NCBI RefSeq assembly: GCF_027595985.1
Contig: NC_073306.1
Location: 80,700,599-80,764,598 of the forward strand
DNA length: 64,000 nucleotides
Direction of reading: 5' to 3'
DNA from: Sorex araneus
Taxonomy: Eukaryota > Chordata > Mammalia > Eulipotyphla > Soricidae
Shown: piece after piece, positions 22,171 to 33,410 of the stretch
How positions within the stretch are numbered: the stretch's first letter is position 1
How the letters are laid out: every line of letters starts with the position of its first letter
Notes under the pieces: model-generated
Databases searched by the model: none
What the model saw: only the letters and a program-made list of their open reading frames with translations
What the model was told of the DNA's origin: nothing
Translations under genes and position numbers: made by a program

Positions 22171-22412
22171 AACTTTTAAAATTAACCATCTTAAAGTGAA
22201 TGCAACAAAAGATTAAGATACACGTGGCAAAATAATTGCTTTAAGATACCAAGAAAACAATCTTATATTGTATTTTGACTGCTCCAAAATGATTAAACAG
22301 TTTAACTTGCATTTTTAATAGCAATATGTTCATTTTTAATGGCATAATTTATAGGGAATTTTATAATTTTGGATACCTTAAATTTTAATAAATTCCCAGA
22401 TTTTATTCATAC
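22171..22412 (+). other. BRDT: BRDT 3' UTR with poly(A) signal
   Basis: AT-rich 3' UTR after the stop codon. AATAAA is at 22387-22392, so cleavage is expected near 22405-22415. The UTR is short (about 240 bp) and free of repeats. Confidence 0.75.
22387..22392 (+). terminator. Canonical AATAAA polyadenylation signal of BRDT
   Basis: This is the first AATAAA after the stop codon, about 220 bp downstream of it. Confidence 0.75.
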
Positions 22413-22473
22413 TGCAATAATTGTCTGCTATGTATTATTATAGGCCCTATCTCTAAGAAATGGATATATTTCT

Positions 22474-22532
22474 TGGGAAAACTGGATAGCTACCTGCAAA
22501 AAAATGAACTCTGACCTCCGTCTAATGCCAGA
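22474..22532 (+). mobile_element. 59-bp L1 ORF2 stub
   Basis: GGAAAACTGGATAGCTACCTG and AATGAACTCTGACCTC match the L1 ORF2 text seen at about 25163-25205. No flanking L1 remains. Confidence 0.7.
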
Positions 22533-22740
22533 GTTATTAATATGTTGTTATTATTATTGTTATTGCAAATAGCAGTTATTAATATCTAAATATCTAATAG
22601 CTAACATTAGATGCTAGTATTAATTATATTAATAATTAGTAATAATTATGTTTACTATTAGACCAATAATAATAGGTTATATTATATATAATAATCCATA
22701 TATAATAATAATATTACACGTTAATAATTAATATGTTGGT
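22533..22740. repeat. AT-rich low-complexity tract
   Basis: About 200 bp of TTATTA/AATAAT variants with local palindromes, sitting between the L1 stub and SINE remnants. Confidence 0.85.
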
Positions 22741-22797
22741 CAGATGGCCTGCTCAAGTAAATCGATGGACAATGGGATGACGGTGTTACAGTGATAG
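22741..22797 (+). repeat. 3' fragment of a type-B SINE
   Basis: Only the type-B tail region is present (CAAGTAAATCGATGGACAATG through GTGTTACAGTGATAG). Confidence 0.7.
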
Positions 22798-22804
22798 ACA
22801 TGTA

Positions 22805-23190
22805 ATAGCCTAGTTCTCCCTCTTGGAGAACATGACAAGCTACTGAGAGTCTATCGCCCGCACAAGAGAGCCTGGCAAGCTCCCCATGGAGTATTCATAT
22901 CCCAAATGCAGTAACATATATACATATCTCTCGGAGAGCCTGGCAAGCTACTGAGAGTATCCCGTCCACACAGCAGAGCTTGGCAAGTTACCCATGGCAT
23001 ATTCGATATGACAAATACAGTAACAATAGGTCTCATTCCCCTGACCCTGAAAGAACCTCCACTTGTTGGGAAAGATGAGTAAAGAAAGGCTGCTAAAATC
23101 TCAGGGCTAAGTGTAATAGAGATGTTACTGCTGCCCGATCGAGTAAATCGACAAACAACTGGATGATAGTGATACAGTGATCTAAGAAAT
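22805..23190 (+). repeat. Long type-B variant SINE with an internal module
   Basis: Type-B body and tail, but between the AGTAACAA and GAGATGTTACTG landmarks there is an extra module of about 95 bp beginning TCTCATTCCCCTGACCCTG. A partial duplication of the CTCTTGGAGA...GGCAAGC segment precedes it (22815-22930). Related copies lie at 34721-35258 and 42948-43198. Confidence 0.8.
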
Positions 23191-23547
23191 GAAAATCTGT
23201 AAGAGCTAGTCCCTTGTTTAAAAATGACAAATACATAAAAGTGTATCAAAAACATGGTTCCTATTGAGTTTTTAACTTCTGAAATATTTGTCTGCCTCCA
23301 AAATATTTATACCTAATAACTTGGTTTCTTTGAGTGTCAATTTTTATTTAAGACTCTAGACTGTTTCTGCATTTGAAATTTAGTTTAAAGGTATTATTAC
23401 ATGTGGTTCTGAAAAATGTTCAATTTGAGGCAAAGTAAGTAACAGTAACAACAAGTAGTAAGAATGTGTGTATGTTCCTATAAAAATTTTTGTGGTAATT
23501 TTTCATATGCTTGTGTGAGAAATTAATGTCTAAAACTTTATTTAACT
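23191..23547. other. Intergenic, no recognisable feature
   Basis: Unique AT-rich sequence leading into the L1 complex. Confidence 0.5.
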
Positions 23548-23570
23548 ATAGTTTTAAAATTTATTTATTT

Positions 23571-24290
23571 ATTTTATTGAATCACTGTGAGATAGTTACA
23601 AGCTTTCATGTTTGGGTTACAATAACACAATGATCAAACACCCATCCCTCCACCAATGCACATTCCCCACCATCAATATCCCCGGTATAGCCCCCCTTTC
23701 CCACCCTCCCCCTGCCTCCATGGTAGACAATATCCCCCATACTCCCTCTCTACTTTTGGGCATTATGACTTGCAACACAGACACTGAGAGGTCATCATGT
23801 TTGGTCCATTATCTACTTTCGGCACGCATCTCCCATCCCGACTGATTCCTCCTGCCATCATTTTCTTAGTGATCCCTTCTCTATTCCAGCTTCTCCCCTT
23901 CGCTCATGAAGCAGGCTTCCAGCTATGGGGCAATCCCCCTGGTCCTTGTATCTACTGTCCTTGGGTGTCAGCCTCATGTGATGTTATTCTATACCTCACA
24001 AATGAGTGCAGTCCTTCTATGTCTGTCCCTCTCTTTCTGACTCATTTCACTTAGCATGATACTCTCCATGTCTATCCATTTACAAGCAAATTTCATGACT
24101 TCATCTCTCCTAACAGCTACGTAGTGTTACATTGTGTAGATGTACCAAAGTTTCTTTAACCAGTCATCTGTTCTAGGGCACTTGGGTTGTTTCCAGATTT
24201 TGGCTATTGTGAACAGTGCTGCAGTGAATATATAGGTACAGATGTCACTTCTACTGTGCTTTTTTGCATCCTCGGGATATATCCCCAGAA
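23571..24290 (+). repeat. Left arm of a 720-bp inverted repeat
   Basis: Compared base by base with the reverse complement of 25921-26640, I find two mismatches (at 23583 and within 23730-23740) and no gaps. Identity then drops to roughly 85-90% after a further short shared stretch (24339-24370). Confidence 0.97.
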
Positions 24291-24813
24291 GTGGTATTGC
24301 GGGGTCATATGGAAGCTCAATTTCTAGTTTTTGAAGGACTGTCCATATTGTTTTCCAAAAAGGCTGGACCAATTGGCATTCCCACCAACAGTGAAAGAGC
24401 ATCCCTTTTCCTCCACATCCACTCCAGCACTGGTTGTTTTTGTTCTTTTGAATGTGTGCCAGTCTCTGTGGTGTGAGATGATATCTCATTGTTGTTTTTA
24501 TTTGCATCTCCCTGATGACTAGTGATGTGGACCATTTTTTCATGTGTCTTTTGGCCATTTGTATTTCTTTTTTGAGGAAACTTCTGTTCATTTCTTCTCC
24601 CCAATTTTTGATGGGGTTGGAGGTTTTTTTCTTATACAATTCTACTAGTGTCTTGTATATCCTGATTAACTCCTTATCAGATGGGTATTGGGTAAATATT
24701 CTTTCCAATTCTTTGGGCTCTTACTGTATTTTGGTCACTGTTTATTTTGAAGTGCAGAAGCTTCTTAGTTTGATGTAGTCCAATTTGTTTATGTTTGCTT
24801 CCACCTGTATGGT
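23571..24813 (-). mobile_element. L1 complex, left antisense 3' part
   Basis: The minus strand reads L1 ORF2 C-terminus (QLVQPFWKTIWTVLQKLEIE, PYDPAIPLLGIYPEDAKKHS) and then the 3' UTR ending at 23571 next to a T-rich tail. Its ORF2 part starts about 480 bp further 3' in the element than the sense copy next door. Its first 720 bp are an almost exact inverted copy of 25921-26640. Possible flanking duplications are ATAGTTTTAAA at 23548 and 28512. Confidence 0.9.
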
Positions 24814-25740
24814 CAAGCACTATACAAACTTAATGTGGTTCCTATCAGGATACCTATATTTTTCAAAGAAATAGACAAAACACTCCTGAAATTAATATGG
24901 TACAATAAACCTCCATGAACAGCTAAAGCAATACTTGGGATAAAGAAGATGGGTGGCATCACCTTCCCTAATTTCAGACCCTACTACAAAGCAGTAGTAA
25001 TTAAAACAGTATGGTATTGGGCTAGAAACAGACCTGCAGACCAATGAAACAGAGTTGAATATCCTGTCATAGACCTCAAATATATGGCCACTTAATCTTT
25101 GACAAAGGAGTAAGAAATATGAAGTGGAACAAAGAAAGCTTCTTCAACAAATGGTGCTGGGACCACTGGACAGCTACCTGCAAAAAAAATGAACTCTGAC
25201 CTCTCTCTAATGCCAGGCACAAAAGTCAGATCAAAGTGCATTAACGACCTCAATATCAGACATAAATCTATAAGGTACATAGAGGAAAATGTAGGCAGAA
25301 TTCTCCATGACATTGAAGCTAAAAGCATCTTTAAGGATGAAACAGCACTGACCATGCAAGTGGAAGCAAATATGAACAAATGTAACTACATCATACTAAG
25401 AAGCTTCTGCACTTCAAAAGAAACAGTGACCAAAATACAGAAAGAGCCCACAGAATGGGAAAGAATATTTACCCAATATCCATCTGATAAGGGATTACTA
25501 TCCAGGATATATGAGACATGTCGCTAGTTATCAGGGAGATGCAAGTCAAAACAACAATGAGATATCATCTCACACCACAGAGACTGGCACACATTCAAAA
25601 GAACAAAAGCAACGAGTGATGGCATGGATGTGGGGCAAAAGGGACACTCTGTCACTATTGAGGTTTTTTCTTATTTTTTTATTTTTCTTATTTCTTATTT
25701 TTCTTATCCCACTATTGGTGGGAATGCCGACTGGTCCAGC

Positions 25741-25889
25741 TTTTTTTTTTTTTAAATTGAATCAACATGTGGAAAGTTACAAAGCTTTCAGGCTTAAGTC
25801 TCAGTTACACAATGCTCAAACACCCATCCCTTCACCAGTGCACATATTCCACCACCAAGAACCACAGTAAACCTCCCCCCAATCCCCTT
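25741..25889 (-). mobile_element. Nested L1 3' end stub with 7-bp target duplication
   Basis: About 149 bp of a different L1 3' UTR subfamily (AATCAACATGTGGAAAGTTA, CACCCATCCCTTCACCAG) in antisense. It splits the sense L1 at GTCCAGC, which is repeated at 25734-25740 and 25890-25896. Confidence 0.88.
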
Positions 25890-25920
25890 GTCCAGCCTTT
25901 TTGGAAAACAATATGGACAG

Positions 25921-26640
25921 TTCTGGGGATATATCCCGAGGATGCAAAAAAGCACAGTAGAAGTGACATCTGTACCTATATATTCACTGCAGCACTGTTC
26001 ACAATAGCCAAAATCTGGAAACAACCCAAGTGCCCTAGAACAGATGACTGGTTAAAGAAACTTTGGTACATCTACACAATGTAACACTACGTAGCTGTTA
26101 GGAGAGATGAAGTCATGAAATTTGCTTGTAAATGGATAGACATGGAGAGTATCATGCTAAGTGAAATGAGTCAGAAAGAGAGGGACAGACATAGAAGGAC
26201 TGCACTCATTTGTGAGGTATAGAATAACATCACATGAGGCTGACACCCAAGGACAGTAGATACAAGGACCAGGGGGATTGCCCCATAGCTGGAAGCCTGC
26301 TTCATGAGCGAAGGGGAGAAGCTGGAATAGAGAAGGGATCACTAAGAAAATGATGGCAGGAGGAATCAGTCGGGATGGGAGATGCGTGCCGAAAGTAGAT
26401 AATGGACCAAACATGATGACCTCTCAGTGTCTGTGTTGCAAGTCATAATGCCCAAAAGTAGAGAGGGAGTATGGGGAATATTGTCTACCATGGAGGCAGG
26501 GGGAGGGTGGGAAAGGGGGGCTATACCGGGGATATTGATGGTGGGGAATGTGCATTGGTGGAGGGATGGGTGTTTGATCATTGTGTTATTGTAACCCAAA
26601 CATGAAAGCTTGTAACTATCTCACAGTAATTCAATAAAAT
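25921..26640 (+). repeat. Right arm of the 720-bp inverted repeat
   Basis: Partner of 23571-24290. Just left of this arm a 48-bp segment present in the left copy (24291-24338) is missing, and the shared sequence then resumes for 31 bp (25890-25920). Confidence 0.97.
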
Positions 26641-26699
26641 TTTTTTAAAAAGGAAAAACATATACCTGTATAAAAAACTAAAATTAAATTTTAAGAAGT

Positions 26700-28500
26700 T
26701 TGTATAGTGCTTTGTGCAGTATTGTCATTTTGTTCATGTTCATTCTCCCTATCCATGAGCAGGGGATGTGTCTCCATTTCCTAATGTCGTCTTTTATTTC
26801 TTGAAGTAGTGTTTTATAGTTTTCCTTGTATGGGTCCTTTACCTCTTTGGTTAAGCTGACTCCAAGGTACTTGATTTTCTGAGGTACTATTGTGAACGGG
26901 ATTTTTTTAATGTCTCTTTCTTCTCTTTCATTATTTGTATATAAGAAAGCCATGGACTTTTGGGTTTTGATATTGTAGCCTGCCACTTTACTATATCGTC
27001 CTATTGTTTCTAGGAGCTTTGCTGTAGAGTCTTTAGGGTTTTCTAAGTATTGTATCATATTGTCTATAAATAGTAATAACTTAACCTCTTCCTTTTCTAT
27101 CTGTATACCCTTGATATCTTTTTCTTGTCTAACTGCTATGGCCAGGACTTCTAGTATTATATTGAATAGGAGTGGCAAGAGCGGGCAATCTTGTCTTGTG
27201 CCCAATCTTAGAGGCTTTTAGTTTTTCCCCATTGAGAATGATACTTGCTATGGGTTTGTGGTAGATGATTTTGACTATATTGAGGAAAGTTCCTTCGATG
27301 CCCATTTTTCTGAGAGTTTTCATCATGAAAGGGTGCTGAATCTTGTCAAATACTTACTCTGCAACTATTGATATGATCTTATGGTTTCTATTATTTCTTT
27401 TATTGATATGATGAATTATGTTGATTGACTTGCAAATGTTAAACCATCCTTGCATCCCTGGGATGAATCCTACTTGGTCATGGTGGATGATCTTTTTGAT
27501 GAGTCGTTGGATTCTATTTGCTAATGTTTTGTTGAGGATCTTTGCGTCTGTGTTCATCAGGGATATCAGTCTGTAATTCTCTTTCTTTGTGGTATCTCTG
27601 TCTGCTTTTGGCATCAGGGTGATATTTGCTTCATAGAAACTGGAAGTGTTTTCGATATTTCAATTTCCTGGAAAAGCTTAAAGAGGATTGGGAGTAAGTC
27701 CTCTTTAAAGGTTTGGAAGAATTCAACTAGTGAATCCATCTGGGCCAGGACTTTTGTGCTTGGGGAGACTTTTTATTACCATTTCAATTTTCTTGATGGT
27801 GATAGGTCTGTTCAGGTATTCCATGTCTTCTTGGTTCAGCCTTGGGAGGCTATAGGAATCTAGGAATTTATCCATTTCCTCAAGGTTTTCATGTTTCATG
27901 GCATAAAGACTCTCAAAATAATCTCTGAGGATTCTTTTAATTTCTGTTGTAATGTCCCCCTTTTCATTTCTGATTTCTGATTCGGTTTATTAGGATTTTC
28001 TCTATCCCTTTTTTTTTTGTGAGTCTTGCTAGAGGTTTATCGATCTTGTTTATTTTCTCAAAGAACCAGCTCTTGGTTTCGTTGATTTTTCGGATTGGTT
28101 TTTGGGTTTCCGTCTCGTTAATTTCTGCTCTGAATTTTATTATTTCCTTCTTCCTATTCGGGTTGAGCTCCTTTTGTTGGTCATTCTCCAAGCTCTTAAG
28201 CTGTGAGGTTAGGTTACTTATGTGGGCTCGCTCCTCCTTCCTGAGGAATGCTTGCAGAGCTATAAACTTTCCTCTTAACACAGCTTTTGCTGTGTCCCAT
28301 AAGTTTTGGTAACTCGTGTCCTCATTTTCTTTCATTTTTCAGGAATCTTTTGATTTCCTCTTTGATTTCCTTTCTAAGACACTTGTTTCCAATAGTTAGC
28401 TGTTTAATTTTCAATATTTGATTTAGTTTTTTGTTTGTGTGTGTGATTTATTTCTAACTTCAGCACATCATGGTCTGAGAAGATTGTTAATACAATCTCT
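26700..28500 (-). mobile_element. L1 complex, right antisense ORF2 part
   Basis: The minus strand encodes pieces of the L1 reverse transcriptase: [60 protein letters not shown] and [20 protein letters not shown]. The usual YADD-like catalytic motif is degraded (LLFIDNM). The frame is broken by stops and shifts, so it cannot be active. It ends at HKALYKL, where the sense segment takes over in the opposite direction. Confidence 0.93.
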
Positions 28501-28839
28501 ATCTTCTTATAATAGTTTTAAATTTTAAATCTGTAAAATATTTGTTTCATCATTCTCAAGTTGCAATTATGTGTCAGCTTCATGTAATTTAAAATTTTGG
28601 ACTTTGAAATATATGTGAGGCACTAATTTTACACTAAGTAAAAATGTTAAGGTGTTTAATTTACAGAGAAAGAAAATAAGGGTTATCCTGACATTTTGTA
28701 ATCAGTTTGATAATTTAGAAATTCCTTTAAACTGTCAAGTCACTTAAAAAAGTCACTGGCTAAACTGGCAATTATGCCTTCATCAAATATAGCCAGAATT
28801 TAAAAAAATTACTATACTTACTCGACCACACCTTTTTCT

Positions 28840-28925
28840 TCTAAGTCCTTTGTCAATGCTGGGAATCAAAGCTAGGAACTCACACAGGCAAGGTGTGTGC
28901 TGTGCTGAGCCACATCCCCAGCACT
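28840..28925 (-). repeat. Fragment of an old antisense SINE
   Basis: CAATGCTGGGAATCAAAGC and GCTGAGCCACATCCCCAGC match the antisense head region, heavily diverged. Confidence 0.55.
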
Positions 28926-28997
28926 TCGACTATACCTTTTATTTTGACCAAGAAATTAGTCACTAGTGTTATGCATTATTCTGTTTTCCTAAAAGAT

Positions 28998-29110
28998 GTC
29001 ATGTAGAGCCTGAGTTTAGTCTCCAGCATGATTTGGCTTCCTGAGCACTACCAGGAATAGCCCCTGAGCTCAGAGCCAGGAGTGGCCCTGGAGCATTGCC
29101 AGGTATGGAC
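28998..29110 (+). repeat. Old type-A SINE, 3' part
   Basis: TTCCTGAGCACTACCAGGAA and GAGCATTGCCAGGTATGG match the type-A body. Confidence 0.75.
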
Positions 29111-29261
29111 CTCCACAAAACATCTCATATAGATCAGTCATATCTAAGTTTACAGTAGAACTTATGTATAACAGATGCACATTAAATCTTTGAGTGCTTA
29201 CCATTAAATAGCAAAACTACTATATTATTTATCGTTGTCTACATCTGAAAAGACAAATACC

Positions 29262-29470
29262 AGGGCTGAGGAGATAACTCAGAGGTCATGAATCACTTGC
29301 CTTGTATCCACTAGACCCCAAGTTTGATCTCGGCCCTGAATGGCCCTCTGACTTCTGCTGGGTGTAGTCTGGGAGGCCCCTAAGCACTGAATGAGCTGGC
29401 CCACAGGCTGCACAGCTGGACCAGATACTGCTGGGAGGGACCTTAGGCCACTTGGGAGACACGCCTCCAG
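29262..29470 (+). repeat. Old SINE variant with a different 3' body
   Basis: The head is type-A-like (GGGCTGAGGAGATAACTCAG, CACTTGCCTTG). The second half (CTGCTGGGTGTAGTCTGGG through GACACGCCTCC) differs from the main family. Confidence 0.55.
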
Positions 29471-29507
29471 ATTTTCATTTTTTGCGTCCTTTACATTAAA
29501 ATAGTTT

Positions 29508-29665
29508 TGGCTGGGAGATGGCTCACAAGGCTAGAGTGTGTGCTTTACATGAAAGAGGACAACGTTTGATCCCTAGTATCACATAGATGTCCCTGTCCCC
29601 CACCCCTCCAGCATTGCCAGGAGCAACTCCTGAGCACAGAGTAATGTTGGGTGTGCCCCCCTCCA
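29508..29665 (+). repeat. Old type-A SINE
   Basis: GGGAGATGGCTCACAAGGC head and GCATTGCCAGGAGCAACTCC body. Confidence 0.7.
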
Positions 29666-29917
29666 CCACTGCAAAATAAAACAACATTCCTTCTATATAG
29701 CTCTGTTATGGTTAACAATATTTAGTTTAACTGTCTCAACATTGATTTTAGTCTGTGAGTATCAGACTACACCGTGTAAATACTCAACAAACTTGTCTGA
29801 GAAAATAGAGAAGCCAGAAGAAATATTGGTTCATTTATTATATGATCATTTATCATACCTTATTTTTAAGGTATGGTAAACTGATTATTGATTTTATTTT
29901 TCCCATGGGATTTACTT

Positions 29918-30802
29918 TTTTTTTTCAGATGACTGCATTTCCATAATCTTTTTTTTTAATTTATTTATTAGTGAGGCACAGTGAGGGTACAGTTACAGAT
30001 TTATACATTTTTGTGCTCATGTTTCCCTCATACAAAGTTCGAGAACCCATCCCTTCACCAGTGCCCATTCTTCACCACAAATAAACCCAGCATCCCTCCC
30101 ACCCACCCAATCCCATCTCCCCCCACCCTCCCCTGCCACTGTGGCAGGGTATTGCCTTTTGTTCTCTCTCTCTAATTAGCTGTTGTGGTTTGCAATAAAG
30201 GTGTTGAGTGGCCATTGTGTTCAGTCTCTAGTCTACATTCAACATGCTTCACCCTTCCCCCCGCGTGGCCTCCAACCACATTTTGCTTGGTGTTCCCTTC
30301 TCTATCTGAGCTGCCTTTTTTCCCAGAATGTGAGGCCAGCTTCCAAGCCATGGAGTCAACTTCCTGGTACTTATTTCTTCTATTCTTGGGTGTTTGTCTC
30401 TTACTCTGTTATTCTATATTCCACATATGAGTGCAATCTTTCTATGTCTCTCTCTTTCTGACTCATTTCACTTAAGCATGATACTTTCCATGCCGATCCA
30501 CTTATATGCAAAATTCATGACCTCCTTTTTTCTAACAGCTGCATAGTATTCCATTGTATAGCTGTACCAAAGTTTCTTCAACCAGTCATCTGTTTTAGGG
30601 CACTTGGGTTTTTTCCAGATTCTGACTATTGTAAACAGTGCTGCGATGAACATATACGTGCAGATGTCATTTTGACTATACTCTTTTGCTTCTCTGGGAT
30701 ATATTCCCAGCAGTGGTATTGCTGGGTCAAATGGGAGCTTGATTTCTAATTTTTTGAGAGTCGTCCATATTGTTTTCCAAAAGGGCTGAACCAGTCAGCA
30801 TT
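29918..30802 (-). mobile_element. 5'-truncated L1, antisense, with a short 3' extra piece
   Basis: The minus strand holds a fragment of the ORF2 end (MFIAALFTIVRIWKKPKCPK) and the 3' UTR. CCATGGGATTTACTT flanks both sides exactly (29903-29917 and 30803-30817). Between the L1 terminus (about 29957) and the left target copy are two T runs separated by about 22 non-T bases, so the A tail was extended past the element end. Confidence 0.88.
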
Positions 30803-31064
30803 CCATGGGATTTACTTCTATAAACTTTATACATGAAATATTGTACACAATTTGTTTTTCTTTAGCTAAATTACAGTATCAGTAAACGCTCCTTCTCTGT
30901 TCCTGTCTCTCACTTCTCTGCAACTCTTAAAATTTTCATTGTGATTTCTAGGCATCGTCAGTTATAACATTATTTATCTCTCTTTAACATTTTTCTTAGT
31001 ATAGTTTGGGTGACATACTTACATTAGTGAACTACATTTTCTATATTTAACCCAGGGGTGGGGA

Positions 31065-31215
31065 GGTGGAGTCTGGTACTCAGGATTTACTTTTTACTCT
31101 GTATTCAGGAATCACTCCTGGCCAAGCTCAGGGACCATATGCATTGTTTGGGTTCAAACTGAAGTTGGCCATGTGCAAGTAACTCACCTACTCCCTATAT
31201 TATCTTTCCAGCCTT
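31065..31215 (-). repeat. Old antisense SINE
   Basis: Landmarks AATCACTCCTGGCCAAGCTC and TTGGCCATGTGCAAG. Confidence 0.72.
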
Positions 31216-31296
31216 GAATAACATTATTTTAGTGAAAGTTTGCTTGTTGCTTCCTTTTTGTTCTTGAGGTTTTTTTTGTTTTTTTTGTTTTGTTTT

Positions 31297-31466
31297 GTTT
31301 TTTGTTTTTGGGTCACACCCGGCGATGCACAGGGGTTACTCCTGGCTCTTCACTCAGGAATTACCCCTGGCGGTGCTCAGGGGACCATATGGGATGCTGG
31401 GATTAGAACCGGGGTCGGCCGGCATGCAAGGCAAACGCCCTACCCGCTGTGCTATCACTCCAGCCC
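31297..31466 (-). repeat. Type-A SINE, antisense, with target duplication
   Basis: Near-canonical antisense copy. TGTTCTTGAG occurs before the T run and directly after the element. Confidence 0.95.
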
Positions 31467-31530
31467 CTGTTCTTGAGTTTTTATGGGCATGTGGTAGTTG
31501 GACCAACTTACAACAGTATCACTTCCAAAC

Positions 31531-31664
31531 ATATTAGAAATTCAAACTCTGACTACATTCAGTCTTACCGAGTAAGAATCTTTGGGTGGAGTCCAGCAAT
31601 GTAGTTGAGTAAACCCTCCATGTTATTCTAAAACACACTGACGTTTGAGACTACTGCTCTAACA
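31531..31664 (+). mobile_element. MER5A-like hAT DNA transposon remnant
   Basis: The order TTAGAAATTCAAACTCT, CTTTGGGTGGAGTCCAGCA, AAACCCTCCATGTTATTCT and GTTTGAGACTACTGCTCTAA follows the 3' part of the MER5A consensus as I remember it. This is an ancient eutherian-wide non-autonomous element, and the divergence fits great age. Confidence 0.7.
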
Positions 31665-33165
31665 CTGATTCTGGCTATCATTGAGTGCATGCATTTTCCA
31701 CTAACTCTTTCCTTATATCACCCACCTGTGATATTGATAGACTATGCCAGCCATAGTCATTTGCCATCTGATCTCCCCATGTTTCTCAGAGATTTTAATC
31801 TGTTTCACTCTTACTTTCTAAGTGACATTTCTCAGTCTTACCACCTCTGCTAAACAGCTTCCTGTCTAATCAACTTTAGCCACTCCTTTGTCATTACCAT
31901 CTAAAGTGCAATTCAGTAGTTTCTATTATAGTCACTACATTCACTGGAGGAATTTTTGTTTTTTTTTACAGTTCTTTATATACTGTGGATAGCAACATTT
32001 TGTTGTTGATTGCTTATGTGTGTCACTTTATTGATTCATGCATAGTATGTTGAAGTCAACAGTTGAAGCTAGTTGCTAGCCTACAATGTGTAAGTCATTT
32101 ATATGTGAATATTATAATTATGAATTTTGTAATTTTATTTTAATCAGAAACCTTTTAGTATGATTTAAAGAAAAAGGTGGAAGAGTAAGAAAGTTTCTCT
32201 CCTCCGCTCCAACTAATGAGATTAATGCTTGTATCTTTTTAAAGGGAACTGATTTTATAAAAGTATTTTTATGCATGTTATTTAGCAGTTGTTTTTTCTT
32301 AGTATGTCATAAGTATCTGTCTAAGTCATAGACATGGATTAATATTTCTGTAAAAATATATAACAGCATTTTCTGTGTAGTTAGTGTGATTTTTATTAAT
32401 AATCCCCTAAATTCTGTTGAGCCTAGTGTTTTTCCCCATGAGCCGAATTACTTTTATATATATCTCTACTAGACCGTGTTTCTATTTTTGAGCTAATAAT
32501 AGAGTTCCTAGATGGGATTGCCGCACTAGAAGTTACAAAGGGAGTAGTTTTAATGCAAGTGCCAAATAACTACTGCAGGAAAACATTAAAGCAGTTTACC
32601 TCCCTATAAATTTGAAGACACCCACTTACCCATTATAAATTTGAAGACACCCACTTACCCATTATTCCCATTAGCACTGAATCATGTTGTTCTCATATTC
32701 TCCGTTAGTCTGAATGAAAAAGTTACAATTTTTGAATTATTGTTTTGTGGAATGCTTATGGGGTTGATTAATTTGTATTTGTAGGACTTGCCTAGTCACT
32801 AATATCCTTTAGTCATTCTACCTTTGACTTGGACTTTTTATCTCATCAATTTATTAATTCTCCATTAGTTATCTTAGAAACTTTCACAGCCAATTTTGTG
32901 AAATGTCTTTGGAGGTTTTATTGTCTTTTCATTAAAATGTAAATTTGATGCAGTCATGTCTGGATTTTCCTTTATAATTTCTGGTTATTCTGCCTTGTTT
33001 TGGAAAATACTTCATCTAGATGATAAAAGTATACATTTTTTCTTCAAATTCAGATGTACATGATTTTTTATATTAAAATAATAGGTGGGCTAAAGATATT
33101 TTCATAAAAGGTTATATAGGTAGGGACCAAATTTTTGTTTAAGAGGATTATAAACTATGCTGCCA
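31665..33165. other. Intergenic, mostly unique sequence
   Basis: No gene or recent SINE. Nothing else is recognised except a 29-bp tandem duplication (next entry). Confidence 0.5.
32605..32662 (+). repeat. Exact 29-bp tandem duplication
   Basis: The unit starts TATAAATTTGAAGACACCC and occurs at 32605 and 32634 without mismatch. Confidence 0.95.
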
Positions 33166-33167
33166 CC

Positions 33168-33410
33168 AGTCACTGTCACTGTCATCTCATTGTCATCGAT
33201 TTGCTTGTGCAGGCACTAGTAATGTCTCCATTGTAAGATCTGTTACTGTTTTTGGCATATCGAATACTCCACGAGTAGCTTGTCAGGCTCTGCTGTGTGG
33301 GCGGGATACTCTCGGTAGCTTGCCAGGTTCTCCGAGAGGGACAGAGGAATTGAACCCGGGTCGGCCGCATGCAAGACAAACGCCCTACCTTCTGTGCTAC
33401 CACTCCAGCC
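33168..33410 (-). repeat. Type-B SINE, antisense
   Basis: Complete antisense copy. The tail complement is CACTGTCACTGTCATC. Confidence 0.93.

Larger units (their letters stand above)
24815..26640 (+). mobile_element. L1 complex, sense segment
   Basis: Plus-strand L1 from a point inside ORF2 (AAGCACTATACAAACTT, the codons for KALYKL) to the 3' UTR end. The ORF2 reading frame is broken several times. It contains a low-complexity CTTATTTTT insert near 25660-25710 and a nested antisense L1 stub at 25741-25889. It begins at the same L1 coordinate at which the antisense segment on the right stops, with 17 bp present in both (24815-24831 and 26696-26712). Confidence 0.92.

Noticed and set aside
23612..26599. 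Identical 77- and 85-codon ORFs on opposite strands suggesting a duplicated gene
   Set aside because: Both lie in the L1 3' UTR, and the identity reflects the 720-bp inverted repeat.
26684..28335. Reverse-transcriptase ORFs as a possible active L1 or domesticated RT
   Set aside because: The frame is broken into at least four pieces, the catalytic motif is degraded and the element is internally rearranged.
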